Assembly: GCF_003208175.1 (NCBI RefSeq)
Contig: NZ_QKMR01000014.1
Span: forward strand, 78,398 to 142,397
Source: Ruminiclostridium sufflavum DSM 19573
Lineage (GTDB): Bacteria; Bacillota; Clostridia; Acetivibrionales; DSM-1351
Reading direction: 5' to 3'
Length of the DNA: 64,000 nucleotides
In this document: one piece after another, positions 10,229 to 18,724 of the stretch
Numbering within the stretch: position 1 is the stretch's first letter
How the letters are laid out: each line of letters begins with the position of its first letter
Translations under genes and position numbers: made by a program
The notes under the pieces: generated by a model
The model's input: the letters and a program-made list of their open reading frames with translations, nothing else
Databases searched by the model: none
What the model was told of the DNA's origin: nothing

Positions 10229-10314
10229 TTAGTAATCCTGTTGTATTAATGTTTTTATTATGTTTGCGTTTCATCTAAGGGCATTATTTATGATGAATAG
10301 TGAGGATAAATCAA

Positions 10315-10824
10315 ATGAACCAAAAGATAAGAGTTGCAGGAATTATAAATGAATCAATAGCAGATGGTCCGGGGATAAGGCTGGTTATTTTTGCTCAGGG
10401 CTGTAAGCATAAATGCAAAGGCTGTCACAATCCCGAGACTCATTCCTTTGAAGGCGGAGAATTGGTAGATACAGATAAAATCCTGAAGGATATCAGGAGG
10501 AATTCCCTTCTTGACGGAGTAACCCTGAGCGGAGGAGACCCCTTTGAGCAGGCTGGGGCCTTTGCCGAGCTGGCAAGGGAAGTGAGGAAAATGGGAAAGA
10601 ATGTGATTACCTATACAGGATATACCTTTGAGCAGCTGATAAAATATTCTTCCGAGAGAGAAGGCTATAAGGAGCTTTTAGAAAATACAGATATACTGGT
10701 GGACGGTCCTTTTATACTGGAAAAGAAAAGCCTGATGCTGAAATTTAAAGGCTCGGAAAATCAGAGAATTATCGACGTACCAAAAAGTATGGAAAGCAAA
10801 AAGATTGTAATTGCAATTGAATAG
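10315..10824 (+). CDS. nrdG: Anaerobic ribonucleotide reductase activating protein
   Basis: 169 residues, radical SAM enzyme that installs the glycyl radical on NrdD. The cluster motif is CKHKCKGCHNPETHSF (CxxxCxxC), followed by the SAM-binding GGDPF. GAGG lies nine bases before the ATG at 10315. An in-frame GTG five codons upstream overlaps that ribosome binding site and is less likely. Co-transcribed with nrdD. Confidence 0.95.
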   Translation: MNQKIRVAGIINESIADGPGIRLVIFAQGCKHKCKGCHNPETHSFEGGELVDTDKILKDIRRNSLLDGVTLSGGDPFEQAGAFAELAREVRKMGKNVITYTGYTFEQLIKYSSEREGYKELLENTDILVDGPFILEKKSLMLKFKGSENQRIIDVPKSMESKKIVIAIE

Positions 10825-10844
10825 AGAACATAAGGAAGAATATC

Positions 10845-10883
10845 AAAATCCAGACAGATACTTAGGATATCGTCTGGATTTTT
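10845..10883. terminator. Bidirectional terminator between nrdG and coaW
   Basis: AAATCCAGAC and GTCTGGATTT form a strong stem (with a further GATA/TATC pair) flanked by A and T runs, so it can stop transcription from both convergent genes. Confidence 0.85.
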
Positions 10884-10888
10884 AGCTG

Positions 10889-11728
10889 CTATATTTCTTT
10901 ATAAGCGACATTTTCGGCATAGCAGCGTGCAGCACCGACAGCTGTAGCGTATTCCGCATTTCTGGGTGTCTGAAAGTTAACATCATATAGCTTGCTTAGC
11001 TGAGTGAAGATATGCTCGGATTGAGGTACATTTGTTAAATTTCCGGTTAATATGACATCCTTTATATTATCAATTCTTGTATTAAAAACAGCAACCATGC
11101 CTATAGTCTGAAATACAAGATTAATTATACCCATTGCTAAATCAGCATTTGTAACTAAATCGCTTATTTTGCCGAAGTTAGATGCCGTGGTTTCGCTGGG
11201 AAGAGTCTCCAGTATCTCTTTTGAAATATCATTTATAGTAAGATCCACATGGGATAAATCACCGCCCTTTGCAGTCTCTATCAATTCATCAAAATTTCTT
11301 ACATTCAGCATCCTGTTTGACAGTCCCAGCAAGGTACCTCCTCCCACGCCTGTTCCTCCCAGATGGACGGCTGTATTATGCTCAGCCTTTACAAGAGCTG
11401 TTCCTGTACCCATGCTGACTATAATTGCTTTTTTCAATTTGCTGAGGAACAGCCCTCCCAAGCCTATTGCCATAAATTCATCAACTCTTGCTGTGGGGAT
11501 ACCGAATAATTTACTGTTAATAAAGGATGAACCTACACCTGTTATCATTATCCTCTCAACGTCATCAATCTTCAGTGAATTTATATTGAGAAACTTGCCG
11601 AAAGCACCGTAAACCGATGCAATAGGATCATTTGCACGCACAAGCAAAGGATTAATTATTTCTTTTTTGTCAAAACCGACAATCTTTGTAGTACTTCCGC
11701 CTATATCTATTCCAATAACCTTGCCCAA
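10889..11728 (-). CDS. coaW: Type II pantothenate kinase
   Basis: 279 residues from a TTG start. GGAG lies eight bases before the TTG at 11728, while an in-frame GTG three codons earlier overlaps that site. The ASKHA-fold phosphate loop GIDIGGSTTKIVGFD and the glycine-rich VSMGTGTALV and LGGTGVGGGTLLGL are those of type II (Fumble-like) pantothenate kinases. The enzyme phosphorylates pantothenate, the first step of coenzyme A synthesis. It lies 68 bases downstream of the OPT transporter gene on the same strand and is probably co-transcribed with it. Confidence 0.88.
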   Translation of the reverse strand: MGKVIGIDIGGSTTKIVGFDKKEIINPLLVRANDPIASVYGAFGKFLNINSLKIDDVERIMITGVGSSFINSKLFGIPTARVDEFMAIGLGGLFLSKLKKAIIVSMGTGTALVKAEHNTAVHLGGTGVGGGTLLGLSNRMLNVRNFDELIETAKGGDLSHVDLTINDISKEILETLPSETTASNFGKISDLVTNADLAMGIINLVFQTIGMVAVFNTRIDNIKDVILTGNLTNVPQSEHIFTQLSKLYDVNFQTPRNAEYATAVGAARCYAENVAYKEI

Positions 11729-11796
11729 GAAAAACACTCCTTCAGAAATATGTAATCATTCAGCATATATTGCTTTCACTGCTTTTTATTATCAAA

Positions 11797-13437
11797 TTAA
11801 GCTCCCGTAAACATCTTTACTATTGCAATGCCTACACCTGTAATGCCTTCTCCTCCGAGCAAGCCTGATGCCGCAACTGTGCCGGTATCCTCCTTTGACT
11901 TGCCTTTTACAAGGCCGGTAATAAAACGTATTAATCCTCCCAGAAAAACAGAAGATGATATATAGAAGGGAAGGTAAATACCAATGCCCAAGGTGGCTGT
12001 AGGAAGTCCCAAAAGATATAGAATTGCGCCTGTTCCCGCTGCAACACCAAAAACAACAGGGTCTCCGATTCCGTTAATCATTGTGGTTACACCGACTGCC
12101 TGACCGGCAGGCAAAGCAGTATCCATACCTACTTCCCCGAACTGGTTTATAATTGCGAATAATGCCAATGAAGCGACTACTGTCCCGAATACTCCTCCCA
12201 CAATCTGTGAAATTAGCTGAGCCTTTGGATTTGTTCCGAGCACCTGACCTGCCTTGTAATCATTGAACAAATCACCCGAAAAACCGCTTGAAACAGCAAC
12301 ACATCCGGCTATCAGCAAGGCATCGGTTGCATCAATATCAACAAATATTCTGATTCCAAGGAGAACGATAATACCGAAAATCTCCATCGGGTTTATTCCG
12401 GTCTGTCCTGTTATAGAGGCGGCCATTACGGAAACAATAAATATCCCTATTATTAACAATATGGAGGGAATAACGGATATTCCGGCTGCAATGGTAAAAA
12501 CAAAGGCCAATGCAGTGGTAAGGATTATTAATATTCTTCCGAAACTGAAAATTTTCCTTTTGTCCGCTTTTATGCGGTTATCCGAAGAGCCTTTTTGTGA
12601 AAGCAATTTTTTGACAGCGGATACCACAATCCCTATAAGAACGCCTAAGCCTGTACCAACCATAAGCCCTATACCCGCACTTGTCTTAAAGGCTGCGGCT
12701 TCTGCACCATCGGCAAAAAGCCCGAGCTTGGGGCCAAAGGGTATAATAAATGCATTTGAAAACAATGCACCAAGAAACCAAACACCGGTATACAGTCCGC
12801 CTAAAATATATCCCATACCCACAGCCATGGGGGAGTTCCATGCAATGACTGTGCTTTTATATGCAAAAACCTGAGGAACAAGTGCAAGCTGATCTCTGAA
12901 AAAAGTATATACTGCCGATACAATCATGCTGCCAAAAAGGAAAATTGACTTTTTCCCTCCATGGTCTCCGGCTTTTATTGTTTCTGCAGCCGCAAGCCCG
13001 ATAGGATATGTTAAACCGCCGTTATTAACAATAAACCTATACCTTAGAATATAGGAGGCAACCGTACCAAACAGCATTCCGGCAATGGCTACAGCTAATA
13101 CCTTAAAGAAGTTAACGGAAAAATCAGCAGAGCCCTTCCAGATACCCATAATCCATAATCCCGGAAGAGTAAAGGCTAATCCTCCTGCAACCATTGATCC
13201 TGCTGACATCGCAGTCTGAGTAATATTAATTTCATTATTTGTAGTTTTCCCGAATATCTTCAAAAGTGCCATTGAAAGTACCGCAACAAAAATTGTCGGC
13301 CATGGGAGCGCACTCATTCTGAGTGCGACATACATTGAGCTTGCAGTAATTACACAAGAACCGAGAGCACCAAAAATTAAGCTTCTCAGGGATAATTGTT
13401 CAATTCCAAAAAGATTTCTTTCGCTATTATCGTTCAT
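11797..13437 (-). CDS. OPT family oligopeptide/metal-chelate transporter
   Basis: 546 residues with about 14 hydrophobic segments, typical of the oligopeptide transporter (OPT) superfamily. NNEINITQTAMSAGSMVAGG near residue 70 is characteristic of bacterial OPT proteins. Substrates in the family are peptides or metal-siderophore complexes; which applies cannot be read here. The ATG at 13437 is preferred because GGAGG lies six bases before it. The leader between 13438 and 13560 shows no recognised riboswitch. Confidence 0.85.
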   Translation of the reverse strand: MNDNSERNLFGIEQLSLRSLIFGALGSCVITASSMYVALRMSALPWPTIFVAVLSMALLKIFGKTTNNEINITQTAMSAGSMVAGGLAFTLPGLWIMGIWKGSADFSVNFFKVLAVAIAGMLFGTVASYILRYRFIVNNGGLTYPIGLAAAETIKAGDHGGKKSIFLFGSMIVSAVYTFFRDQLALVPQVFAYKSTVIAWNSPMAVGMGYILGGLYTGVWFLGALFSNAFIIPFGPKLGLFADGAEAAAFKTSAGIGLMVGTGLGVLIGIVVSAVKKLLSQKGSSDNRIKADKRKIFSFGRILIILTTALAFVFTIAAGISVIPSILLIIGIFIVSVMAASITGQTGINPMEIFGIIVLLGIRIFVDIDATDALLIAGCVAVSSGFSGDLFNDYKAGQVLGTNPKAQLISQIVGGVFGTVVASLALFAIINQFGEVGMDTALPAGQAVGVTTMINGIGDPVVFGVAAGTGAILYLLGLPTATLGIGIYLPFYISSSVFLGGLIRFITGLVKGKSKEDTGTVAASGLLGGEGITGVGIAIVKMFTGA

Positions 13438-13695
13438 TTTAACCTCCACGCCCAATAGGGGCATAAGCATTTGTAAAACATCCTGCTGAGAACCTTTAAG
13501 CCTTTTTACAATCTACAGGTTACTCAAGTTCAGGCGGATTTATTCATAAGCTGAAATAAATGTCTCGATCCGTAAGGACATGCATAAGCCTGAATATAAA
13601 AAATATATTGATTAGTGTGTATGCTGTAAGAATAATTCTTCCTTTAACGGAACAAAGCAATAGAAAATTGCACAAATTCTCCGCATTACAGGATA

Positions 13696-13752
13696 AAAAG
13701 TCAATATTAAGAAGCTTTAGCTTCAAACCAAACTGTGGCTGCCGATTACATT
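13696..13752. repeat. Repeat family fragment R2c
   Basis: AAGTCAATATTAAGAAGC followed by TTTAGCTTCAAACCAAACTG and TGCCGATTA. The CTTCAAACCAAACT module matches copy R10 (CTCAAACCAAACT at 52457-52469). Confidence 0.45.
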
Positions 13753-13863
13753 TTATCTGGCCGGCAAGATTGACCTCTGGTAATATACAGACTGGTTAGC
13801 TTGAAATAATAAATTTTAACATTAAAATACCTCCGTTCTTATTCCAAAAGGATATAAGTCGTA

Positions 13864-13952
13864 ATAAAAGTCAACTGCTGCCGCCTAAAAAACGATACAT
13901 ACTGTCCCGATATTTTATCATGCGAAGTATTAAAACATAATTGACTTTGGTC
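13864..13952. repeat. Palindromic intergenic repeat, copy R2 (degraded)
   Basis: Left end AAAGTCAACT, right end TAATTGACTTTGG. The right half, from GATATTTTATC through GCGAAGTATT to the end, is a diverged match to the right half of R3 (GGTATTTTATCCCACGATGG). Confidence 0.55.
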
Positions 13953-14052
13953 AATTTAAAAAAGCTACAGCCCCGATACTAACCTTCGGGGCAAAACAAT
14001 CCTGTCTGGTTTCAAATGCAAAAGCAGCATATTTGATGCCTATGCGGCTTGC

Positions 14053-14094
14053 CAAAAGTCGATTGCGGTTATAAAGCCTTTACGACGATTGATT
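14053..14094. repeat. Repeat family left-end fragment R2b
   Basis: CAAAAGTCGATTGCGG, TTATAAAGCCTTTACGACGA: a type-A left end of the family with several changes and no right half nearby. Confidence 0.5.
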
Positions 14095-14371
14095 TATATG
14101 AATACCAGCTAATTTATTATGTTATCATATTGCTTATATATGTGCAATTATTAATTTCCATATAATAAATTACTCAGCCGAACCATCGATAAGCTGAGCA
14201 TTGATAGATTTTCTACAGGGAAAGCTAAGAAAAATTACAAAATATGTAAATAATGGATGGAATAATTATGGCCTTAATGCTATAATAATTAAAAATAACA
14301 ATTGAGGTATATAATTGTTAATGAATTTCAAAGTATAAATAAATTATAGGCAATGAAAGGAGGAGACATAT

Positions 14372-15148
14372 ATGGAATCCGGCGAAATGAGGTTTGCAGT
14401 ACTTATAGATGCTGAAAACGTACCTTACTGCAATATTAAAGGCATAATGGAAGAAATCGCAAAGTATGGAACACCTACTATCAAGAGAATATATGCTGAC
14501 TGGACAAGACCTACTGTTTCTGGATGGAAAAATGTTTTATTGGAAAATGCCATTACGCCTATACAGCAATATAGCTATACCAGCGGCAAAAATTCATCAG
14601 ATTCTGCGATGATTATTGATGCAATGGATATACTATATACGGAAAAGGTTGAAGGCTTCTGTATAATATCAAGCGACAGCGACTTTACAAGATTGGTTAT
14701 AAGACTTCGTGAAGCAGGTATGAAGGTATTCGGCATAGGAGAAAGAAAAACTCCAAGCCCATTTATTGCAGCATGTGATAAATTCACTTATATTGAAATA
14801 ATCAGTGCATCCTCACATAATAATGAAACATATGACAACGGGCCTAAAAAAGAGGGTGTGGCGGAAAAGGAGCAAAAGAGCGGTACAGTGGCTATAGGCA
14901 AGGATATAATCAATTTGATTGCAGTTTCAATCAATGATGTGGAGGATGAAAACGGCTGGGCGTTTCTTGGAGATGTCGGCAATCTGATTAATAAAAAACA
15001 GCCTGATTTTGATCCAAGAAATTTCGGCTTTTACAAATTGACTCATCTCATTAAGAAGCTCAAGGAATTTGAGATTGAGGAGAGAGATACAAATAATTCA
15101 AAAATAAAGCATATTTACGTTAGAAATAAAAATAATCTTGTAAAGTAA
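14372..15148 (+). CDS. NYN-domain ribonuclease-like protein with OST-HTH/LOTUS domain
   Basis: 258 residues. Residues 5-145 are a NYN/LabA (PIN-like, former DUF88) domain with acidic residues in place: VLIDAENVPYCNI near the start, then SSDSAMIIDAMDIL and CIISSDSDFTRLV. Residues 175-255 are a winged-helix OST-HTH (LOTUS) domain (GWAFLGDVGNLINKKQPDFD), an RNA-binding module. The combination suggests RNA cleavage or RNA silencing/turnover; the substrate is unknown. Start ATG follows AGGAGGAGACAT. It stands alone upstream of the ylxM-ffh promoter. Confidence 0.88.
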   Translation: MESGEMRFAVLIDAENVPYCNIKGIMEEIAKYGTPTIKRIYADWTRPTVSGWKNVLLENAITPIQQYSYTSGKNSSDSAMIIDAMDILYTEKVEGFCIISSDSDFTRLVIRLREAGMKVFGIGERKTPSPFIAACDKFTYIEIISASSHNNETYDNGPKKEGVAEKEQKSGTVAIGKDIINLIAVSINDVEDENGWAFLGDVGNLINKKQPDFDPRNFGFYKLTHLIKKLKEFEIEERDTNNSKIKHIYVRNKNNLVK

Positions 15149-15154
15149 AAGTAC

Positions 15155-15183
15155 TTGACAACCTGTACAATTTAATTTAAAAT
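15155..15183 (+). promoter_or_regulatory. Sigma-A-type promoter for ylxM-ffh
   Basis: TTGACA (15155-15160), 17-base spacer, TAAAAT (15178-15183). The sequence TTGTAAAGTAAAA occurs both just before it (15138-15150) and just after it (15188-15200). The second copy continues into CTTTACAA, giving a palindrome. Confidence 0.7.
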
Positions 15184-15240
15184 AAGTTGTAAAGTAAAAT
15201 TGCTTTACAAGTTCTGTTTTATAGGTATTCAATTTATTGG

Positions 15241-15391
15241 AGTCAATTACTATCGGCTGAATAGACGAGGTAATCGTCCCGGTGGTATCAGATGACAGTT
15301 TGGGTTTGAGGCTAAAAAACAAATTCAGCTCCAAGCTGCATGTATATCGTTCCGGTATTTTATCCCACGATGGCTTGAACTGTAATTGACT
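15241..15391. repeat. Palindromic intergenic repeat, copy R3 (full length)
   Basis: 151 bases from AGTCAATTACTATCGGCT to GTAATTGACT, perfect 10-base outer inverted repeat. Contains the CAGTTTGGGTTTGAGGCT module and at the right the inverted type-A end (GATGGCTTGAACTGTAATT). It lies in the 5' leader of ylxM, between its promoter and its ribosome binding site, so it is transcribed. Confidence 0.75.
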
Positions 15392-15418
15392 TTAGTCATG
15401 TGCCTCACGGAGGTTACC

Positions 15419-15775
15419 ATGGAGAAGGTATTTGAAACATCCCTGCTGCTTGATTTTTATGGACAGCTGCTTACTGACAGACAATATGAGATAATGGATT
15501 TGCATTACAACAATGATTTTACTTTGACAGAAATTGCGGAACAGCTGGGTATCAGTCGTCAAGGTGTTTATGATAATGAAAAGCGCGGAAGAATGTTATT
15601 AAATGAATATGAAAGTAAATTGGGCTTGCTTTTAAAATTCTGCCAGCAGAAAGAAAGAGCCGAGCAGGTACAGAAGTATTTGGAGAATATAAATGTAGCA
15701 GAGCTCAGCCGGCACAACAAGGCAGTTATCGAAAAAGTTGGGTTGGAAATAAGGGAGCTTGCCAATAGTATATAG
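15419..15775 (+). CDS. ylxM: YlxM (UPF0122) DNA-binding protein of the SRP operon
   Basis: 118 residues with a sigma-70 region 4-like helix-turn-helix (LTDRQYEIMDLHYNNDFTLT, then IAEQLGISRQGVYDNEKRG). YlxM/UPF0122 proteins are encoded next to ffh in Firmicutes and can modulate SRP function in streptococci. The ATG at 15419 has GGAGG six bases upstream. An in-frame extension reaching back into the R3 repeat is rejected. ffh starts 26 bases after its stop. Confidence 0.92.
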   Translation: MEKVFETSLLLDFYGQLLTDRQYEIMDLHYNNDFTLTEIAEQLGISRQGVYDNEKRGRMLLNEYESKLGLLLKFCQQKERAEQVQKYLENINVAELSRHNKAVIEKVGLEIRELANSI

Positions 15776-15801
15776 TGCAGGATTGAATTGGAGGTTTTGG
15801 A

Positions 15802-17151
15802 ATGTCGGTTTTTGAAGGTTTGTCAGGAAAGCTCCAAGAAACAATGAAAAAATTTCGAGGGCAGGGCAGAGTATCCGAAAAAGATGTCAAGGATATGATG
15901 AGAGAGATAAAGCTGGCTCTGCTTGAGGCTGACGTAAATTTTAAGGTAGTTAAGGACTTTATAAGCAAGATATCTGAAAGAGCGGTCGGGCAGGATGTTT
16001 TGGAAAGCCTTACACCGGGACAGCAGGTAGTTAAAATAGTTCATGAAGAGCTTATAGAGCTGCTGGGAAGAGAACAGAGCAAGGTGACTTTTTCTTCAAA
16101 GCCCCCTACGGTATTTTTAATGACAGGACTTCAGGGCTCAGGTAAAACCACTACCTCCGGCAAGCTGGCAAGCTTGTTGAGAAAGCAGGGAAAGTCGCCC
16201 CTGCTGGTTGCCTGCGATGTATACAGGCCTGCCGCTATCAAGCAGCTGCAGGTTGTAGGCGGACAATTAAATATTCCGGTGTTCACATTGGAAAACAATA
16301 TGAATCCTGTTGAAATTGCAACGGAAGCAGTAAAGTTTGCTAATATGAAGCAATATGATTTGGTTATAATAGATACTGCGGGACGACTCCACATAGATGA
16401 GAAATTAATGGATGAGCTGCTGAATATAAAAAAGGCTGTTAATCCTCATGAAATATTGCTGGTTGTTGATTCAATGACAGGTCAGGATGCTGTAAATGTT
16501 TCACAAAGCTTCAATGAAAAGCTGGGCATTGACGGAGTGGTTCTGACAAAGCTTGACGGCGATACAAGAGGCGGTGCGGCACTTTCCGTCAAAGCTGTTA
16601 CGGGTAAGCCTATCAAGTTTATAGGACTGGGAGAAAAGCTTAGCGAGATTGAGCCGTTTTTCCCAGATAGAATGGCATCGCGTATACTTGGAATGGGTGA
16701 TGTGCTGAGTCTCATTGAAAAGGCTCAGGATGCATTTGATGAGAAGCAGGCCCTTGAGCTGGAAAAGAAAATGCGCACAATGCAGTTTACACTTGAGGAT
16801 TTCCTCGAACAGATGCAGCAGATTAAGAAAATGGGTTCAATAGGAGAAATTCTTGGCATGATGCCTGGTATTGATTCAAAGGCTCTCAAGGATTTAAATC
16901 AGGAAGAGAGCGAAAAAAATATGGCTCGTACCGAGGCTATCATCAGATCAATGACAAAGAAGGAACGAAATGATCCGTCTGTAATTAATGCAAGCCGCAA
17001 AAAGAGAATATCTGCCGGAAGCGGTACGACTGTCCAAGAAGTTAACGCACTTCTCAAGCAGTTTGAAGAAATGCGAAAAATGATGAAGATGATGACTGAT
17101 ATGGGCAAGCGAGGCAAAAAGGGTCTTGGAAAGTTCAAATTGCCTTTCTGA
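15802..17151 (+). CDS. ffh: Signal recognition particle protein Ffh
   Basis: 449 residues. N domain, GTPase G domain (GLQGSGKTTTSGKLA, DVYRPAAIKQL, DTAGRLHIDE, TKLDGDTRGGAA) and a methionine-rich M domain from residue 325 (FLEQMQQIKKMGSI) that binds 4.5S RNA and signal peptides. It delivers nascent membrane and secreted proteins to FtsY. Translated from GGAGG before ATG. No SRP RNA gene was recognised in the window. Confidence 0.97.
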   Translation: MSVFEGLSGKLQETMKKFRGQGRVSEKDVKDMMREIKLALLEADVNFKVVKDFISKISERAVGQDVLESLTPGQQVVKIVHEELIELLGREQSKVTFSSKPPTVFLMTGLQGSGKTTTSGKLASLLRKQGKSPLLVACDVYRPAAIKQLQVVGGQLNIPVFTLENNMNPVEIATEAVKFANMKQYDLVIIDTAGRLHIDEKLMDELLNIKKAVNPHEILLVVDSMTGQDAVNVSQSFNEKLGIDGVVLTKLDGDTRGGAALSVKAVTGKPIKFIGLGEKLSEIEPFFPDRMASRILGMGDVLSLIEKAQDAFDEKQALELEKKMRTMQFTLEDFLEQMQQIKKMGSIGEILGMMPGIDSKALKDLNQEESEKNMARTEAIIRSMTKKERNDPSVINASRKKRISAGSGTTVQEVNALLKQFEEMRKMMKMMTDMGKRGKKGLGKFKLPF

Positions 17152-17259
17152 TGCTTTCAGAAGTTTATAAGTGCAACTGAGCTTGTGGATAAAGGCAATT
17201 ACTGCCGGACACAGGTGAGGTTTTCTTTATAATGAATTCCTTAAAAGGAGGTGAAAATA

Positions 17260-17505
17260 ATGGCGGTTAAGATACGTTTAAAAAGAATAGGTGCTACTAA
17301 GAAGCCTTTTTATAGAGTAGTAGTTGCTGATTCAAGATATCCCAGAGATGGTAGATTTATTGATGAAATAGGTACTTATAATCCTTTGGTAAATCCTGTT
17401 GATTTCAAAGTTGATGCGGAAAAAGCACAAAAATGGATTAAGAATGGTGCACAGCCTACGGATACAGTTAAGTCACTTCTTAAGAAATCAGGTATTATTC
17501 AATAA
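17260..17505 (+). CDS. rpsP: 30S ribosomal protein S16
   Basis: 81 residues starting [20 protein letters not shown], the standard S16 N-terminus. The ATG at 17260 has AAAGGAGG eight bases upstream; the in-frame GTG three codons earlier overlaps that site. It sits in the classic ffh-rpsP-khpA-rimM-trmD-rplS order. Confidence 0.97.
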   Translation: MAVKIRLKRIGATKKPFYRVVVADSRYPRDGRFIDEIGTYNPLVNPVDFKVDAEKAQKWIKNGAQPTDTVKSLLKKSGIIQ

Positions 17506-17704
17506 TATCAATGCTATTTTGTGTAACTCAGTTTAAAAAACTAGATTAACTTGAAAGAATCCGGATTTGGGTGTAAAAGGATGCGGTGCCTCAATAGCGT
17601 GGAGGTTAGCTTGAGGAAGATGTATATTATAGTTGGTAAAAAATCAGCGTACCTTCACGAGGCTTTCATAAATTTTTCGCCGGAAACCCGGCGTGGAGGT
17701 TATT

Positions 17705-17935
17705 ATGAGAGAATTGCTTGAAAACATTGCAAAGGCTCTTGTGGATTATCCAGATGAGGTTTTTGTAAATGAAATTCAAAATGAAAAGTCAATCATCCTT
17801 GAGCTTAAGGTTTCCAAGGATGATATGGGCAAGGTAATCGGTAAGCAAGGCAGAATTGCAAAAGCTATCAGAACTGTTGTCAAGGCTGCGGCAGTCAAAG
17901 ACAACAGAAGGGTAGTAGTGGATATTATACAATGA
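17705..17935 (+). CDS. khpA: KH-domain RNA-binding protein KhpA
   Basis: 76 residues with a single type II KH domain: MGKVIGKQGRIAKAIRTVVK contains the GxxG loop. KhpA pairs with KhpB (Jag/EloR) to bind RNA and affects cell elongation and division in relatives. GGAGG lies six bases before ATG 17705. The stop codon overlaps the first base of a terminator stem. Confidence 0.93.
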   Translation: MRELLENIAKALVDYPDEVFVNEIQNEKSIILELKVSKDDMGKVIGKQGRIAKAIRTVVKAAAVKDNRRVVVDIIQ

Positions 17936-17960
17936 GAAAAGGGGCGGACGCCCCTTTTCT
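17935..17960 (+). terminator. Terminator-like hairpin after khpA
   Basis: AGAAAAGGGGCG and CGCCCCTTTTCT form a perfect stem around GA, starting on the last base of the khpA stop codon. Confidence 0.75.
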
Positions 17961-17995
17961 AAAATCAATTATGGCTTGAAGCCTTTGTGCGATAG
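17961..17995. repeat. Repeat family left-end fragment R4
   Basis: AAAATCAATTATGGCTTGAA, then GCCTTTGTGCGATA: type-A end module placed directly behind the khpA hairpin and running into the next hairpin. Confidence 0.5.
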
Positions 17996-18024
17996 AATAT
18001 CTTGATAATATTCTATCGTTTTTT
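17990..18024 (+). terminator. Rho-independent terminator upstream of rimM
   Basis: CGATAGAATAT (17990-18000) pairs perfectly with ATATTCTATCG (18008-18018), followed by TTTTTT. With the preceding hairpin this suggests the ffh-rpsP-khpA unit is ended before rimM. The remaining 190 bases to rimM show no recognised element. Confidence 0.8.
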
Positions 18025-18214
18025 AGGAATATGGGAATTTAAAGGTTTGAATTCCCTCTTCTGCTTTAAGCAGGCTGTGTCTGAGCAGGGAAAAGTCAGG
18101 TGCCGCTGCAGGCAGCCATCGGAACCCTTGGCTTAGCATACAAGAAATTAAGTAGCCGGTAGCCTTGCAAAGCAAATTTTCAAAAAATATTATCTGTAAA
18201 GATAGGTGATTTTA

Positions 18215-18724
18215 ATGCTTGAATATTTAATTGTCGGACAGTTAATCAATACTCATGGTGTAAAGGGAGAGCTTAAGGCTGTTTCCATGACAGATGATTC
18301 TCATAGATTTCTTGACCTTAAATGGGTTTTTATTGATAAAAACGGCAAGCTTGAAAAATATAACATCTCAGGTGTGAAATTTTTCAAGCAATTTGTAATA
18401 CTTAAATTCGAAGGTGTCGATTCTATAGATGCAGCTGAGAAGCTGAAAAATCTCTATATGAAAGTTGACAGAGCTAATGCAGTCAGGCTTCCTAAGGGCT
18501 CCTTCTTTATTGCAGATATAATGGGCTTGCAGGTTTATGATGAAAATAATAGCCTTTTAGGCCAGCTCAAGGATGTTATTCATACAGGCAGCAATGATGT
18601 ATATGTTGTAAAAAATGAAGAGGGAAAGGAATTACTTATTCCTGCTCTGAAAAGTGTAGTCATGGAAATTTCTCCGGAAAACGGAAGAATATCTGTAATT
18701 TTGCCGAAAGGACTGCTTGACTGA
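18215..18724 (+). CDS. rimM: Ribosome maturation factor RimM
   Basis: 169 residues. RimM N-domain (VGQLINTHGVKGELKAVS) followed by a PRC-barrel domain (residues 95-169, GSFFIADIMGLQVYDENN). It helps assemble the 30S head by binding S19. The ATG at 18215 follows AGGTGATT; a GTG three codons earlier overlaps that site. The stop codon overlaps the trmD start by one base (TGATG). Confidence 0.95.
   Translation: MLEYLIVGQLINTHGVKGELKAVSMTDDSHRFLDLKWVFIDKNGKLEKYNISGVKFFKQFVILKFEGVDSIDAAEKLKNLYMKVDRANAVRLPKGSFFIADIMGLQVYDENNSLLGQLKDVIHTGSNDVYVVKNEEGKELLIPALKSVVMEISPENGRISVILPKGLLD

Larger units (their letters stand above)
13438..14371. other. Long non-coding stretch with repeat fragments
   Basis: About 930 bases without a credible gene; the short ORFs here lack ribosome binding sites and family features. 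It holds the OPT leader on the minus side, three degraded pieces of the palindromic repeat family (entries R2c, R2, R2b) and a small hairpin CCCCGA/TCGGGG at 13971-13991. The last 250 bases are AT-rich and must hold the promoter of the NYN gene. Confidence 0.6.

Noticed and set aside
12263..12874. 203-residue plus-strand ORF opposite the OPT transporter
   Set aside because: Shadow of a membrane protein gene; Ile/Pro-rich and without a start signal.
13544..13799. Short ORFs on both strands in the long gap before the NYN gene
   Set aside because: No ribosome binding sites, biased composition, and they read through degraded repeat DNA.
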